Assembly (NCBI GenBank): GCA_030432695.1
Contig: JAUILN010000002.1
Coordinates: 372,001 to 436,000 of the forward strand
Reading direction: 5' to 3'
Length of the DNA: 64,000 bases
From: a bacterium
GTDB taxonomy: Bacteria > Planctomycetota > UBA1135 > UBA2386
Shown: piece after piece, positions 1-8,230 of the stretch
Layout: each line of letters begins with the position of its first letter
Numbering within the stretch: the stretch's first letter is position 1
Notes under the pieces: generated by a model
Database searches by the model: none
Told to the model about the DNA's origin: nothing
Seen by the model: only the letters and a program-made list of their open reading frames with translations
Position numbers and translations under genes: made by a program

Positions 1-1
1 G

Positions 2-958
2 CACGTGCTGTTCGGCGGCGACGACTTCGGTGGCAGCCACGACGAGACCTGGGAGTGGGACGGGCAGGATTGGACCCATCGCGCTTTCACGATCCGCCCC
101 GCGGCTCGGCGCGAGTTCGAGATGGTCTACGACCGCGGACGTCAGGTCACCGTGCTGTTCGGCGGCCAACAGCAACACGGCACGCTGTTCGGTGATACCT
201 GGGAGTACGACGGCATCGCCTGGACCCAGCGCTTCCCGACCAACAGCCCTGCACCCCGCTCGACGCACGCGATGGTCTACGACGAGGCTCGCGGCCGAGT
301 CGTGCTCTACGGCGGCTACCACGATCCGTGGACGGCGAACTCCAGCCCCCTGCCCGAGACCTGGGAATGGGACGGCATCGACTGGGTGCAGCGATCCACC
401 TCGGCAGGCCCCGCGACGCCGTTCCAGCAGTCGATCGGCTACGCCCCCGGCAGCGGGCTCACCGTCGCATTCAGCGGCGCGACGACGACCGAGACCTGGT
501 TCCTCTTCAACCGCCACCCCGCCACGGCCTCGCGCATGTCCAGCGGGTGCGCCAGCGCCTCCACCGGCGTGACCCCGTCCCTCGACCCGGCGTCGACCCT
601 CGGCAACCTGCCGTGGATCGGCGACACGTTCACGTTGGAGATGTCGGACGTCCCGCCGGGCGGGCGGCCGATCGCGATGCTCGGCACGACAGATCGCTCC
701 TGGGCCGGTCGGCCGCTGCCGCTCTCGCTGACCCTGTTCGGCGGCGGGCCCGGCTGCACCCTCGACATCGCTCCCGCCGCGACCCCCGCGATGACGCCCG
801 GCCCGGGCAACACCGCACGCTTCGACCTGCCGATCCCGAACGTCCGGGCGCTGGTCGGACTGAACCTCTACGGCCAGGGGGCCGTGCTCGAACCGGCCGG
901 CAGCTCCTCGGTGCTGACCACGACCAACGCGCTGCTGCTGCAGATCGGATCCCGCTGA
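2..958 (+). CDS. Secreted Kelch-like repeat protein, 5' end missing
   Basis: The open frame is already running at the window edge, so the true start and any signal peptide lie upstream; the GTG at position 5 is internal. The visible part has three repeats of a Kelch-like unit, each with a TWEWDG/TWEYDG..W block followed by a MVYD......VLFGG/VLYGG block, which would form blades of a beta-propeller. After about residue 190 it changes to a beta-rich C-terminal module (PWIGDTFTLEM ... GPGCTLDI ... IPNVRALVGLNLYGQ) that recurs in several secreted proteins of this window. I infer an exported or surface protein; ligand and function are unknown. It stands alone, 39 bases before the next gene. Confidence 0.8.
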   Translation, partial: HVLFGGDDFGGSHDETWEWDGQDWTHRAFTIRPAARREFEMVYDRGRQVTVLFGGQQQHGTLFGDTWEYDGIAWTQRFPTNSPAPRSTHAMVYDEARGRVVLYGGYHDPWTANSSPLPETWEWDGIDWVQRSTSAGPATPFQQSIGYAPGSGLTVAFSGATTTETWFLFNRHPATASRMSSGCASASTGVTPSLDPASTLGNLPWIGDTFTLEMSDVPPGGRPIAMLGTTDRSWAGRPLPLSLTLFGGGPGCTLDIAPAATPAMTPGPGNTARFDLPIPNVRALVGLNLYGQGAVLEPAGSSSVLTTTNALLLQIGSR

Positions 959-997
959 TCGGCCCCCGACCTCGCCACCTTCGACTACGCTCGGCGC

Positions 998-2053
998 ATG
1001 GTCGATACCGTGCGCTGCATCGCCTGCGCGAAGCCGCTCGACGGCCGGGCGACGCGGTTGTTCGAGCACCTCGCCAGCGCCCCCCTGGTGCCCACGCGGT
1101 CGCTCGACGACCCGCTGTGCGTCACGTGCGCCGACGGGACCGAGAAGACGCTCACCGTCCATTGCGACGATTGCGCGGCGCTCCGACTCGCCGCGGCGGT
1201 CGTCATCACCGACGCCGACATCGCGCGCGGGTGGGCCCTCGCCGACCGTGACCAGGTCGCGGCGTTCCGAGGCGAACCGCTGCACCCCCTCGCGCAGGTC
1301 CGTCCCGGCCGCTTCGCCAAGCTCTCGTTCGTGACGACGCCGATGCGCGCACCGCGACCCATCGAGTCGATGTGAGTCAAGGTCACGCGACGCAGCGACG
1401 GCGGCTGGCACGGCGAACTCGACAACGAGCCGGAGGTGCTCACCGAACTGGAACCCGGCAGCGAGATCGTCTTCGGAGACCACCAGGTCGTGGGCGTGGC
1501 GATGGACACCTCCAGCCGAGAGCTACCACCCGACGGACACGCCTGCGCGTACTGCGACCCCGAGCTGCGTGGCGACCAGCAGGAACTCGACGAGGGCGAC
1601 GAACGACTGCTGGAGGCAACCCGCCAGTTCGGGTTCATGGTGTTTCGGATCGGCGCCGACGACGAGGGACCCGGCCTGGCATTCACCGTCGGGCTCGCGC
1701 ACCGCTTCGACCACCCGGAGTTGGTCTGCTTCGGCGCGGACGCCGATGTCCTCGGCGAACTGGTCCGCGACCTGGCCAATCAGGTCGCCGCCGGCTCACG
1801 GTTCGAGGATCGCGAGATCCGGACCGACGTCCTGCACCGCGCGAAGGTCCGCTTCGACGCGCTGCCCACCGACCGCGATGCGCCGCGCCGCGAGCACCTC
1901 GGCTACGCCTGCTGGTTCCACCGCAATGCCAGCTTCCCGGTGCTGCAGGTGGTCTGGTCGGACCGCGAGGGCCGATTCCCCGACGATCCGGATCACGACC
2001 CGGCGCTCGCACGTTGGCAGGTCTCGCTCGGCGCCCTCCGCGGCTCAGCGTGA
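998..2053 (+). pseudogene. DUF2314-DUF4262 protein interrupted by an in-frame TGA
   Basis: Two open frames, 998-1375 and 1436-2053, are in the same reading frame and are separated only by TGA at 1373-1375. The first begins with a Cys-rich part (CIAC near residue 8, CVTC and CDDC further on), probably zinc-binding. It then enters a DUF2314-like stretch (GRFAKLSFVTTP...PIESM). Directly after the stop the same domain continues (VKVTRRSDGGWHGELDNEP), and DUF2314 proteins normally have Trp where the TGA is. The rest (from about 1590) matches DUF4262: FMVFRIG, AFTVGLAHRFDHPELV, and a C-terminal VLQVVWSDREGRFPDDPDHD. The reconstructed protein is 351 aa. There is no ATG start between the stop and 1436, only a GTG. 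I read it as one gene with a nonsense substitution or sequence error. Function of both DUFs is unknown. Confidence 0.75.
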
Positions 2054-3589
2054 CTGCGCGGCCTGGGCCCGCGCCAGCGCCTCCAGGATCGGTCGATACG
2101 AGTCACTGCGCGACGGCACACGTTCGCGAAGCGTGCGGATCACGCGCGCGCCGTGCGGACCCGGATGCGCAGCCGCCCAGTCGACGAGGCGGAGCCAACG
2201 AGGTTGCCAGAGGCCCATGATCGGCTCGGGTGCGCCGAAGGTCGCGACGGTCTCCAGGCGAGACCAGACCACAGCACCGGTCTCCGCGGTGTCGGGGTCG
2301 ACCTCCACGAGCGCATCGCAGATCTGGTCGTGGAACGCCGTGAGCCGCGGATCGGCGAGCGCCCTGCGCAGGGCCGGGCCGGCCGCCGGATCGCCGAGGC
2401 GCCGCAACGCATCGGCGGCGCGCGAGGAGTAGCCGGCCGGGTCGGCATGGCCGAGCAGGTACTCGAGGAACTCCCGAGCCGCGGGCCCCAGCGCCACCAG
2501 GCCGGCGAAGTGCGGGTCCGAGTCCGAGCAGAACCGGCCGGGACGCGCGGTGTCGAGCGAGGGGAACGGCGGTTGAGCCAGGCGGGGGTTCGCGGCATCC
2601 GGGCGATCGAAGAGCGTCGGCAGCAGCAGGTGCTGATACCAGGCGAGCGCGTCGTCCCCCATCCACACCGGCAGCAGACGCCGCGCCAGGGGCGTGGCCG
2701 AACGCTGCGACTCGTTCGCGGGCTCGAACGCACAGTCCATCAAGAGTCCCCGGCCGGTCGGCTCGCCGGCGCGCGTCAGGATCGCGGCAGCGGCCAGGCG
2801 GTCGACGGGCAGGCCGCGCTCGGCATCCCAGATCTCCCGCGCGACGCCCTCGAACCCCGGGGCGCCTGCCAACGCAATGCGCGCCAGCGCCTGTCGCCGA
2901 TCCTTCTCGTCGCCATGGAGCATCACCGACCGGTAGGCCTCGGACGCCGGCTGGCGCGTGACGCGGCCGGTCCGCGCATCGATGCGCTGCGCGACCTCGC
3001 AATGGGCCAGGGTCACCAGGTCGCCGCCAGGCTCGGCCCAGACGACGTCGAACCAGCGCACGCCCTCGGAGGTCTCGTCGAAGTCGTCCCACTCACGCGC
3101 GGTGAACTCCATCGCGTCGCGGCGGATGCGGTAGGTGCGGGTGCCGTCGAGCAGATAGCGCTCGGCGAGCACGCCCCGGCCGACACGACCCCGCTCCTCG
3201 AAGAAGGTGAAGCCTGCGGGATCCACGCGCAGCAGGTGGGGCCCGTGATCGAGGGATCCCTCGGCCACCACCTCGTCCCCGGCACGCCTCGCGATCGCGG
3301 TCCCGGGCTCGGGGGTGGCGTCGTGGCCGTCCCGCGACGCCGCGGGAACACCCTCAGCCGACCGGCTCTCGACCACCCGGAACGTCAGTCGCATGCGCTC
3401 TCCCGCGGCCTTCCCCGCCGCCGTCTCGCGCCACCAGATCACCAGGTAGTGCTGGCCGTCGGGCAGCGGCACGCGGCGGTTCTCGAACGGCAGGGAGAAG
3501 TGCGATCTCGGATCGGGCGACGCCTCCGCGACGGCACCGGCCGCCAGGACGAGCGAAGACAGCAGGGCGACCACGGCACGGTTGGGCAT
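2045..3589 (-). CDS. Exported HEAT-like repeat protein
   Basis: A 514-residue protein beginning MPNRAVVALLSSLVLAAGAVAEAS, a clear Sec signal peptide, which is why this ATG was chosen over the longer open frame that runs antisense through the alkB gene. The first half is a beta-rich region (HFSLPFENRRVPLPDGQHYLVIWW). The second half has alpha-helical repeats resembling HEAT/PBS-lyase units (GPAAREFLEYLLGHADP, AADALRRLGDPAAGPALRRAL). No catalytic motif is evident. It converges on the DUF4262 gene and overlaps its 3' end by 9 bases. Its start faces alkB divergently, 57 bases away, so the two share a short promoter region. Function unknown, probably a periplasmic protein-binding scaffold (inference). 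Confidence 0.8.
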   Translation of the reverse strand: MPNRAVVALLSSLVLAAGAVAEASPDPRSHFSLPFENRRVPLPDGQHYLVIWWRETAAGKAAGERMRLTFRVVESRSAEGVPAASRDGHDATPEPGTAIARRAGDEVVAEGSLDHGPHLLRVDPAGFTFFEERGRVGRGVLAERYLLDGTRTYRIRRDAMEFTAREWDDFDETSEGVRWFDVVWAEPGGDLVTLAHCEVAQRIDARTGRVTRQPASEAYRSVMLHGDEKDRRQALARIALAGAPGFEGVAREIWDAERGLPVDRLAAAAILTRAGEPTGRGLLMDCAFEPANESQRSATPLARRLLPVWMGDDALAWYQHLLLPTLFDRPDAANPRLAQPPFPSLDTARPGRFCSDSDPHFAGLVALGPAAREFLEYLLGHADPAGYSSRAADALRRLGDPAAGPALRRALADPRLTAFHDQICDALVEVDPDTAETGAVVWSRLETVATFGAPEPIMGLWQPRWLRLVDWAAAHPGPHGARVIRTLRERVPSRSDSYRPILEALARAQAAQSR

Positions 3590-3646
3590 GACGACTCTCC
3601 AGGGCTGGCGAGACGCGCGAGCGCGCCTCAGACTCCCCGATCCCCC

Positions 3647-4249
3647 ATGCCACGCCGCGACCTCGGACAAGGTGCCTGGATCGACTACGAGCCGCAGTTC
3701 CTCGCCGACCATGAGGACTGGAAGTCGCGCCTGCTCGCCGAACTCGACCTGCGCGTCGAGACGATCCGCATGTTCGGCAAGCGGATCCCGGTGCCCCGCG
3801 AGGTCGCCTACCACGCCGATCCGGGGCTCAGCTACTGCTACAGCGGCACCGACCATCCGGCGACGCCCTGGACGCAGACCCTCGCCGCGGTCCGCGAGCG
3901 GCTCGTGGTCCACACCGGCACTCCCTACGACGCCGTCCTCGTCAACCACTACCGCACCGGCAACGACTCGATGGGCCGCCACGCCGACGACGAACCCGAA
4001 CTCGGCCCGGCTCCCGACGACATCCGCATCGCCTCGATCAGCCTCGGCGCGCGCCGGGTGTTCCGCCTCCATCCCCGCGCCGGCGGCCCGCGCATCGACT
4101 ACGAGCTCGGCCAAGGCGACCTGCTGGTGATGGGCGGCACCACCCAGCGCCACTTCGTCCACGAGCTGGTCCGCACGCGCCGCCCGGTCGCTCCTCGCCT
4201 CAACCTCACCTTCCGCTGCCTCGGCCTTCACAGGACCTCGAGGGTGTAG
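3647..4249 (+). CDS. alkB: AlkB-type 2-oxoglutarate/Fe(II) dioxygenase
   Basis: A 200-residue protein of the AlkB DNA/RNA repair family, which oxidatively removes alkyl groups from N1-methyladenine and N3-methylcytosine. The core is visible: NHYRTGNDSMGRHADDE gives the HxD iron ligands (H112, D114), SISLGARRVFRLHP is the following strand, GGTTQRHFVHEL supplies the third ligand (H172), and PRLNLTFR carries the two Arg residues for 2-oxoglutarate (R184, R190). Length and layout resemble the short ALKBH2-like bacterial members. The ATG follows the divergent HEAT-protein start by 57 bases. The last 22 bases overlap the end of the convergent pseudopilin-like gene. Confidence 0.92.
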   Translation: MPRRDLGQGAWIDYEPQFLADHEDWKSRLLAELDLRVETIRMFGKRIPVPREVAYHADPGLSYCYSGTDHPATPWTQTLAAVRERLVVHTGTPYDAVLVNHYRTGNDSMGRHADDEPELGPAPDDIRIASISLGARRVFRLHPRAGGPRIDYELGQGDLLVMGGTTQRHFVHELVRTRRPVAPRLNLTFRCLGLHRTSRV

Positions 4250-4587
4250 GAATCGGCGGTCTCGGAGCTGGCGTAGAAGAACGGGTCGTCCTCGAGGTCG
4301 ACGGTGCCGAAGGGCTGGTTGGTGGTCGGGTTGAGCGGCAGGGCATCGAGGCAGCCCGCGTCGACGAGCAGAGCCGCGAGTTCGCCGCCGGAGAGGAAGG
4401 GCTCGGCGGGGTAGGTGCCGTGCTGCGCGAGGTAGCGCGCGAGGCCGTCGACCAGAGCGGCGCGCGTCTGCTCGGTGACGTGCTCGCGGCGCAGCGCGCG
4501 GGCCGGTTCACGGGCGACGAACCACAGACCGGTGAGCATGCCCGCGACGACCGCCATGGAGGCGGCGAGCTGGCGAGGGCGGTTCAC
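4228..4587 (-). CDS. Pseudopilin-like (GspG C-terminal-like) membrane protein
   Basis: A 119-residue protein with one N-terminal membrane segment (LAASMAVVAGMLTGLWFVA) followed by a helix and a small domain with GTYP, a short loop to GCLDALPLNPTTNQPFG and a C-terminal YTLEVL. This resembles the C-terminal domain of type II secretion pseudopilins (GspG type), but the prepilin peptidase motif GFTLIE is not evident. The likely start is GTG at 4587 (another GTG lies at 4590), overlapping the TGA of the upstream FMN/4Fe-4S gene, so translation is probably coupled. It is the last gene of a three-gene minus-strand operon. The family call is by pattern only. Confidence 0.65.
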   Translation of the reverse strand: MNRPRQLAASMAVVAGMLTGLWFVAREPARALRREHVTEQTRAALVDGLARYLAQHGTYPAEPFLSGGELAALLVDAGCLDALPLNPTTNQPFGTVDLEDDPFFYASSETADSYTLEVL

Positions 4588-5861
4588 CACGGCATGCCGG
4601 CGAGGGTGGCGCGAGCGGTGTCGCGGCAGGTGAACAGCAGCACGGCGAAGGCCAGCAGCAGCGCGAGCACCAGGTCGCGGCGGCCGAGGCGCGCCGTGGA
4701 GGGCGTGCGAATCGACTCGAGCAAGGCACCCGTCGGACAGCCGTAGCGGCAGTAGGCCATCGGCACGGCGGCGGATGCGAGCAGCGTGAACACTGCCAGC
4801 GCGATCGACGCCAACGAAGCGGCACCGAGCAGCCAGGCGTCGAACGGCTCCAGTGCGGCGAGGTCGAGCGGCAGGCCGACCAGCAACGCGCCGACGATCA
4901 GGAACACCGATAGCATCGGCAAGGCGGCGAGGGGACCACGCACCGCGGCCGGCAACTCGACGCGCAGGCCACGCGGCGCGATCCGACCGACCCACTCCTG
5001 CAGCGCACCGTGCGGGCAGACCTGCGCGCAGTAGACCGACCGTCCGGTCGCCCACGGCACCAGCAGCGAGACCGCGCCGAGCGCCGCGAGGCCCGGGGTG
5101 GCCCGCCAGGGCAGGCCGTGCAGCGCCCAGGCTCCGAACAACGACCACGACAGCAGATCGGTCACGACGAGTCCGAGCCACACCACGCAGACCACTTGGT
5201 AGAGCCGCCGCAACCGGCGCCGGGCGCGGCGCACGAAGGCCAGCGCGAGTCCTCCCAGCGCCACTGCGAAAAGTCCGAGGTCCCGCATCCCGACCACGAC
5301 ACCATTCGCACTGCCTTCCCTGCCCAACAGCGGGGCGAGGCGCAGGCCGATCGAGTCGACCACGCACGCGCTGGTCCGCGTCGCACCACTGACGCCGTCG
5401 ATGCCGAGCTCCTCCGCAGTCGCCCCAGCGAGTTCCGCCACCGATCTGCCGCGCAGCGCCGCCGCGAACCGCTCATCGTCCGCGACGTCCCGCACATGCC
5501 CCGGCGTGTCCGCACTCTCGCGGATCCGGAAGTCGCGCAGCCGGTCGTCGCCATCGAGCAACACCAGCACCTCGGTCGGACCCGCATAGCCGACCAGCCG
5601 GTCCGCGGCCGGCGAGGTCGACAGCGCATGACCGAGCGTCGCGCCGTCCCAGCTCACCAACGCGCGACCGAGAGGGCCGACCTCGGGATCCACCACCGCG
5701 ACGTCGCCCCACAGCGCCTGCACCTCGCGCAGACCGATCGGTCGCGCGTCGCGCCCCCGCTGCGCCGCGGCGTTCCACAACACCAGCGTGAACACCGTGC
5801 CGAGTGCCGCGAGCCGCCACACGCGCAGGAGCCATACCCGGACCGCACCACCTCTCCTCAT
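4584..5861 (-). CDS. FMN-binding, 4Fe-4S polytopic membrane protein (NosR/NirI-like)
   Basis: A 425-residue protein. A first membrane segment (about 13-31) is followed by an extracytoplasmic FMN-binding domain with DGVSGATRTS (S158-T161 being the SGAT flavin-attachment type motif). Several membrane helices follow (about 195-240, 258-272, 312-330, 343-365, 397-412). Two CxxxCP motifs, C278/C282 (YCAQVCPHGALQEW) and C371/C375 (YCRYGCPTGALLE), are like those in the NosR/NirI polyferredoxin membrane family. Such proteins move electrons across or along the membrane. It overlaps the upstream FAD oxidoreductase by 4 bases (ATGA) and the downstream pseudopilin-like gene by 4, so the three are probably co-translated. 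The electron partner is unknown. Confidence 0.85.
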   Translation of the reverse strand: MRRGGAVRVWLLRVWRLAALGTVFTLVLWNAAAQRGRDARPIGLREVQALWGDVAVVDPEVGPLGRALVSWDGATLGHALSTSPAADRLVGYAGPTEVLVLLDGDDRLRDFRIRESADTPGHVRDVADDERFAAALRGRSVAELAGATAEELGIDGVSGATRTSACVVDSIGLRLAPLLGREGSANGVVVGMRDLGLFAVALGGLALAFVRRARRRLRRLYQVVCVVWLGLVVTDLLSWSLFGAWALHGLPWRATPGLAALGAVSLLVPWATGRSVYCAQVCPHGALQEWVGRIAPRGLRVELPAAVRGPLAALPMLSVFLIVGALLVGLPLDLAALEPFDAWLLGAASLASIALAVFTLLASAAVPMAYCRYGCPTGALLESIRTPSTARLGRRDLVLALLLAFAVLLFTCRDTARATLAGMPW

Positions 5862-8140
5862 TCGTCGCCGCCGTCACCGATGCGCAGGAGCCGTGCCGCG
5901 TCGACGATCACGTGCCCCTCGGTGCCCGCGTTCGAAACCGTCACCTCCACCGCGGCCCCGGGCTGCAGGTCGAGCTCGCACAGCCGGCCGAAGCCCTCGC
6001 CACTGCCAGGCTGCTCGCGCTGGTTCACCGTGAAGCTGCGGTCGAAGTCCCGTGCGCGCACCCGAACCGGCACCGCCGTCGAGCGGCTCGGACTCGCGCG
6101 CCAGGTCAGCTCCACCGCGTAGCGCCCCGGCTGCCGCGGCCGCAGCGTGAACACCGCCGACCGCTCGCCCTTGCCGGCCGCATCGTCGTGCAGGTAGCGC
6201 TCGCCCACGTAGCCGGCCTCGTGGGTGCTGCTCTGCCATTCGCCCACGAGCTTCGCGCGGTGGTCGTCGACCACCAGCCCCTGCAGCGTCTCCGGAGCGA
6301 CCGAGCGGGTCGGCGGCACGTCTTCGGGGATCACCAGCTCGCCGTCGACCGTCGCCCGCCGCGCCTTACCGGGCAGCCGCATCAGCCGCTTCAGCTCCTC
6401 GAGATGCTCCGTATAGACGTCGCGCGGCTGGCAACCCTCCGCCGCACAGATCGACGCCGCCTTGCCGACCACCTCGCCGATCATCCCGCCGGTCTTCATC
6501 ACCCGCACCGTGCCGAGCGCCTCGTGCGTCACGCTCACGCAACGACCGGCCATGAACAGGTTCCGGATATTGCGCGAGTAGAAGCAGCGATACGGCACCG
6601 GATATCCCTGCTCCTTGTCGACGCTGCGGTCGAAGTGCGCCCGGCTGATGAACGGGTTGTCGGGATAGCGCTTGGCGAACTCCTCCTTCGGGTAATGCAG
6701 GTCGATGTCCCAGGTGGTCGGCACGCAGCCATCCGGGAACGCCTTCTTCGCGACGATGTCGTCGCGCGTCAGCACCACGTCGCCGAGCAGTTGCCGCGAC
6801 TCGCGGGTGCCCGCCACGAACGCCACCCATTGCAGCCGCGCGTTGCGATGCTCGTCGGCCTTCGGTCCGTGCTTCAGGGTCGCGAAGGCTCCGAACACCG
6901 CGCGCAGGTTCCAATCGCGGATCGCCTCCAGGTCGTCGATCGGGTGCTGGTCGAAGCCGCTCTCCCAGAACCACTCGCCCTTGCCGTTGCGCGGGTAGGG
7001 GAAGTCGGCCATGCCGAGATCCAACGCCCACGGGACGGCCGGGAAGCCGGCGGACTCCGAGCCCTGCTCCCACCGCCACATGTTGCTGGAGCCGAGGTGC
7101 TCGCGCTCGCGGATCGTCAGGTCGGCGCCGGCCCACGCGCCGAGGTGGCCATGGCCGGTCGCGTCGCAGAACAGAGTTCCTTCGAAGCGGCTGCGCGCGC
7201 CATTGCGGGTGTCGAACGCCTCCACCGCGACGATCCGGTCGTCCTCGACCGTCACCACGTCGCAGCGGGTGTTCAGGAACAGGTCGAGGTTCGGCTCCGC
7301 CCGTACCACCTGCTCCTTCAGGTCGTCGACGAACTCCTCCTCGGTGCCCGGCGAGTTGGTAGCCTGGTCCTGGAACTCCTCGACGATCTCGCCGAGCCGC
7401 GGATAGGCACCGCGCCGGATCCCGCCCTTGGCCCAGACCCGCACCTCGCTGCTGCCATTGCCGCCGAGCACCGGCCGGTCCTGGATCAGTGCGACCCTGC
7501 AACCCATCCGCGCCGCCGAGATCGCCGCCGCCGTCCCGCCGTAGCCGCCACCGACCACCACCAGGTCGTAGCCGTCGCGCAGCGTCGGATTCGCCGCTTC
7601 GCCGAGCTGCGCGACCCGCCACGCCGCCAGCGCCTCGCCGTCCGCGGGCGGCGTCGCCCTGCGGTCGGTCGTGAACCACAGCGCGTCGGCCCGACCGCAG
7701 AAGCCGGTGAGATCGCGCAGCGCCACCTGCACCGCTCCCGGCTCGTCGAGCCCGAACTCCCCGGCCTCGTGCCAACCCCAGTCGCGGCCCTCCACGCCGA
7801 GCTGACCGCCGATCTCCGCACCGTCGACCAGCACCCGGAACCGCCCCGGCGCACCCGGCGCGTCCCAGCGCGCGACCCAGTCGTAGGTCCTGACCAGCAC
7901 CCGCCAGGTTCCGGCGGCCGGCAACTCCACCGTGGTGCGCGCATCCGCGACCGGCGCCCCGAGCCCGTGCGCCAGCAGGTAGGGCGAACCCATGGCGTGC
8001 ACGAACTGGGTGTCGAGCTGCCAGCCACCGCGGTCGGCGAAGGACTCGGCTTCGACGAGGATGCCGTGCTGGCAGGTGAGGGAGCCGAGCACAGTCAGAG
8101 GCGCGAGGAGCCGGGCGAGACGGGCAAGCATCTCCGACAT
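5858..8140 (-). CDS. Exported FAD-dependent oxidoreductase with flanking binding domains
   Basis: A 760-residue protein starting MSEMLARLARLLAPLTVLGS, a signal peptide; this ATG was preferred to one eight codons upstream for that reason. Residues about 25-165 form a carbohydrate-binding-like beta domain (VEAESFADRGGW, then LPAAGTWRVLVRTYDW). Residues about 190-600 are an FAD_oxidored-type domain with the dinucleotide motif VVVGGGYGGTAAA (194-206) and LGGNGSSEVR (225-234). Residues about 630-758 look like the golvesin/Xly carbohydrate-binding-like domain (PGRYAVELTWRAS ... GHVIVDAARLL). It is first in an operon with an FMN/4Fe-4S membrane protein, which might exchange electrons with it. Substrate unknown, possibly a polysaccharide-derived compound (inference). 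Confidence 0.88.
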   Translation of the reverse strand: MSEMLARLARLLAPLTVLGSLTCQHGILVEAESFADRGGWQLDTQFVHAMGSPYLLAHGLGAPVADARTTVELPAAGTWRVLVRTYDWVARWDAPGAPGRFRVLVDGAEIGGQLGVEGRDWGWHEAGEFGLDEPGAVQVALRDLTGFCGRADALWFTTDRRATPPADGEALAAWRVAQLGEAANPTLRDGYDLVVVGGGYGGTAAAISAARMGCRVALIQDRPVLGGNGSSEVRVWAKGGIRRGAYPRLGEIVEEFQDQATNSPGTEEEFVDDLKEQVVRAEPNLDLFLNTRCDVVTVEDDRIVAVEAFDTRNGARSRFEGTLFCDATGHGHLGAWAGADLTIREREHLGSSNMWRWEQGSESAGFPAVPWALDLGMADFPYPRNGKGEWFWESGFDQHPIDDLEAIRDWNLRAVFGAFATLKHGPKADEHRNARLQWVAFVAGTRESRQLLGDVVLTRDDIVAKKAFPDGCVPTTWDIDLHYPKEEFAKRYPDNPFISRAHFDRSVDKEQGYPVPYRCFYSRNIRNLFMAGRCVSVTHEALGTVRVMKTGGMIGEVVGKAASICAAEGCQPRDVYTEHLEELKRLMRLPGKARRATVDGELVIPEDVPPTRSVAPETLQGLVVDDHRAKLVGEWQSSTHEAGYVGERYLHDDAAGKGERSAVFTLRPRQPGRYAVELTWRASPSRSTAVPVRVRARDFDRSFTVNQREQPGSGEGFGRLCELDLQPGAAVEVTVSNAGTEGHVIVDAARLLRIGDGGDE

Positions 8141-8172
8141 GCTATCCCTGCGGCGCCGGTGCACCGCGTCAC

Positions 8173-8230
8173 GATCAGCACTGCGCCGTGATCAGAACTG
8201 CGCCGTGATCAGAACTGCGCCGCGATCAGC
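8173..8230. repeat. 17-bp tandem repeat, three copies plus a partial fourth
   Basis: The unit GATCAGMACTGCGCCGY occurs at 8173-8189, 8190-8206 and 8207-8223, with a partial copy at 8224-8230. It fills the gap between the start of the FAD oxidoreductase and the end of the TPR gene. The stop codon of the TPR gene (8226-8228) lies in the partial copy. Since 17 is not a multiple of 3, the TGA on the minus strand of successive units falls in all three frames. Confidence 0.9.

Noticed and set aside
3590..4231. N-terminal extension of the HEAT-repeat protein on the minus strand
   Set aside because: It lies wholly antisense to alkB, has low-complexity composition, and a clear signal peptide starts at 3589.
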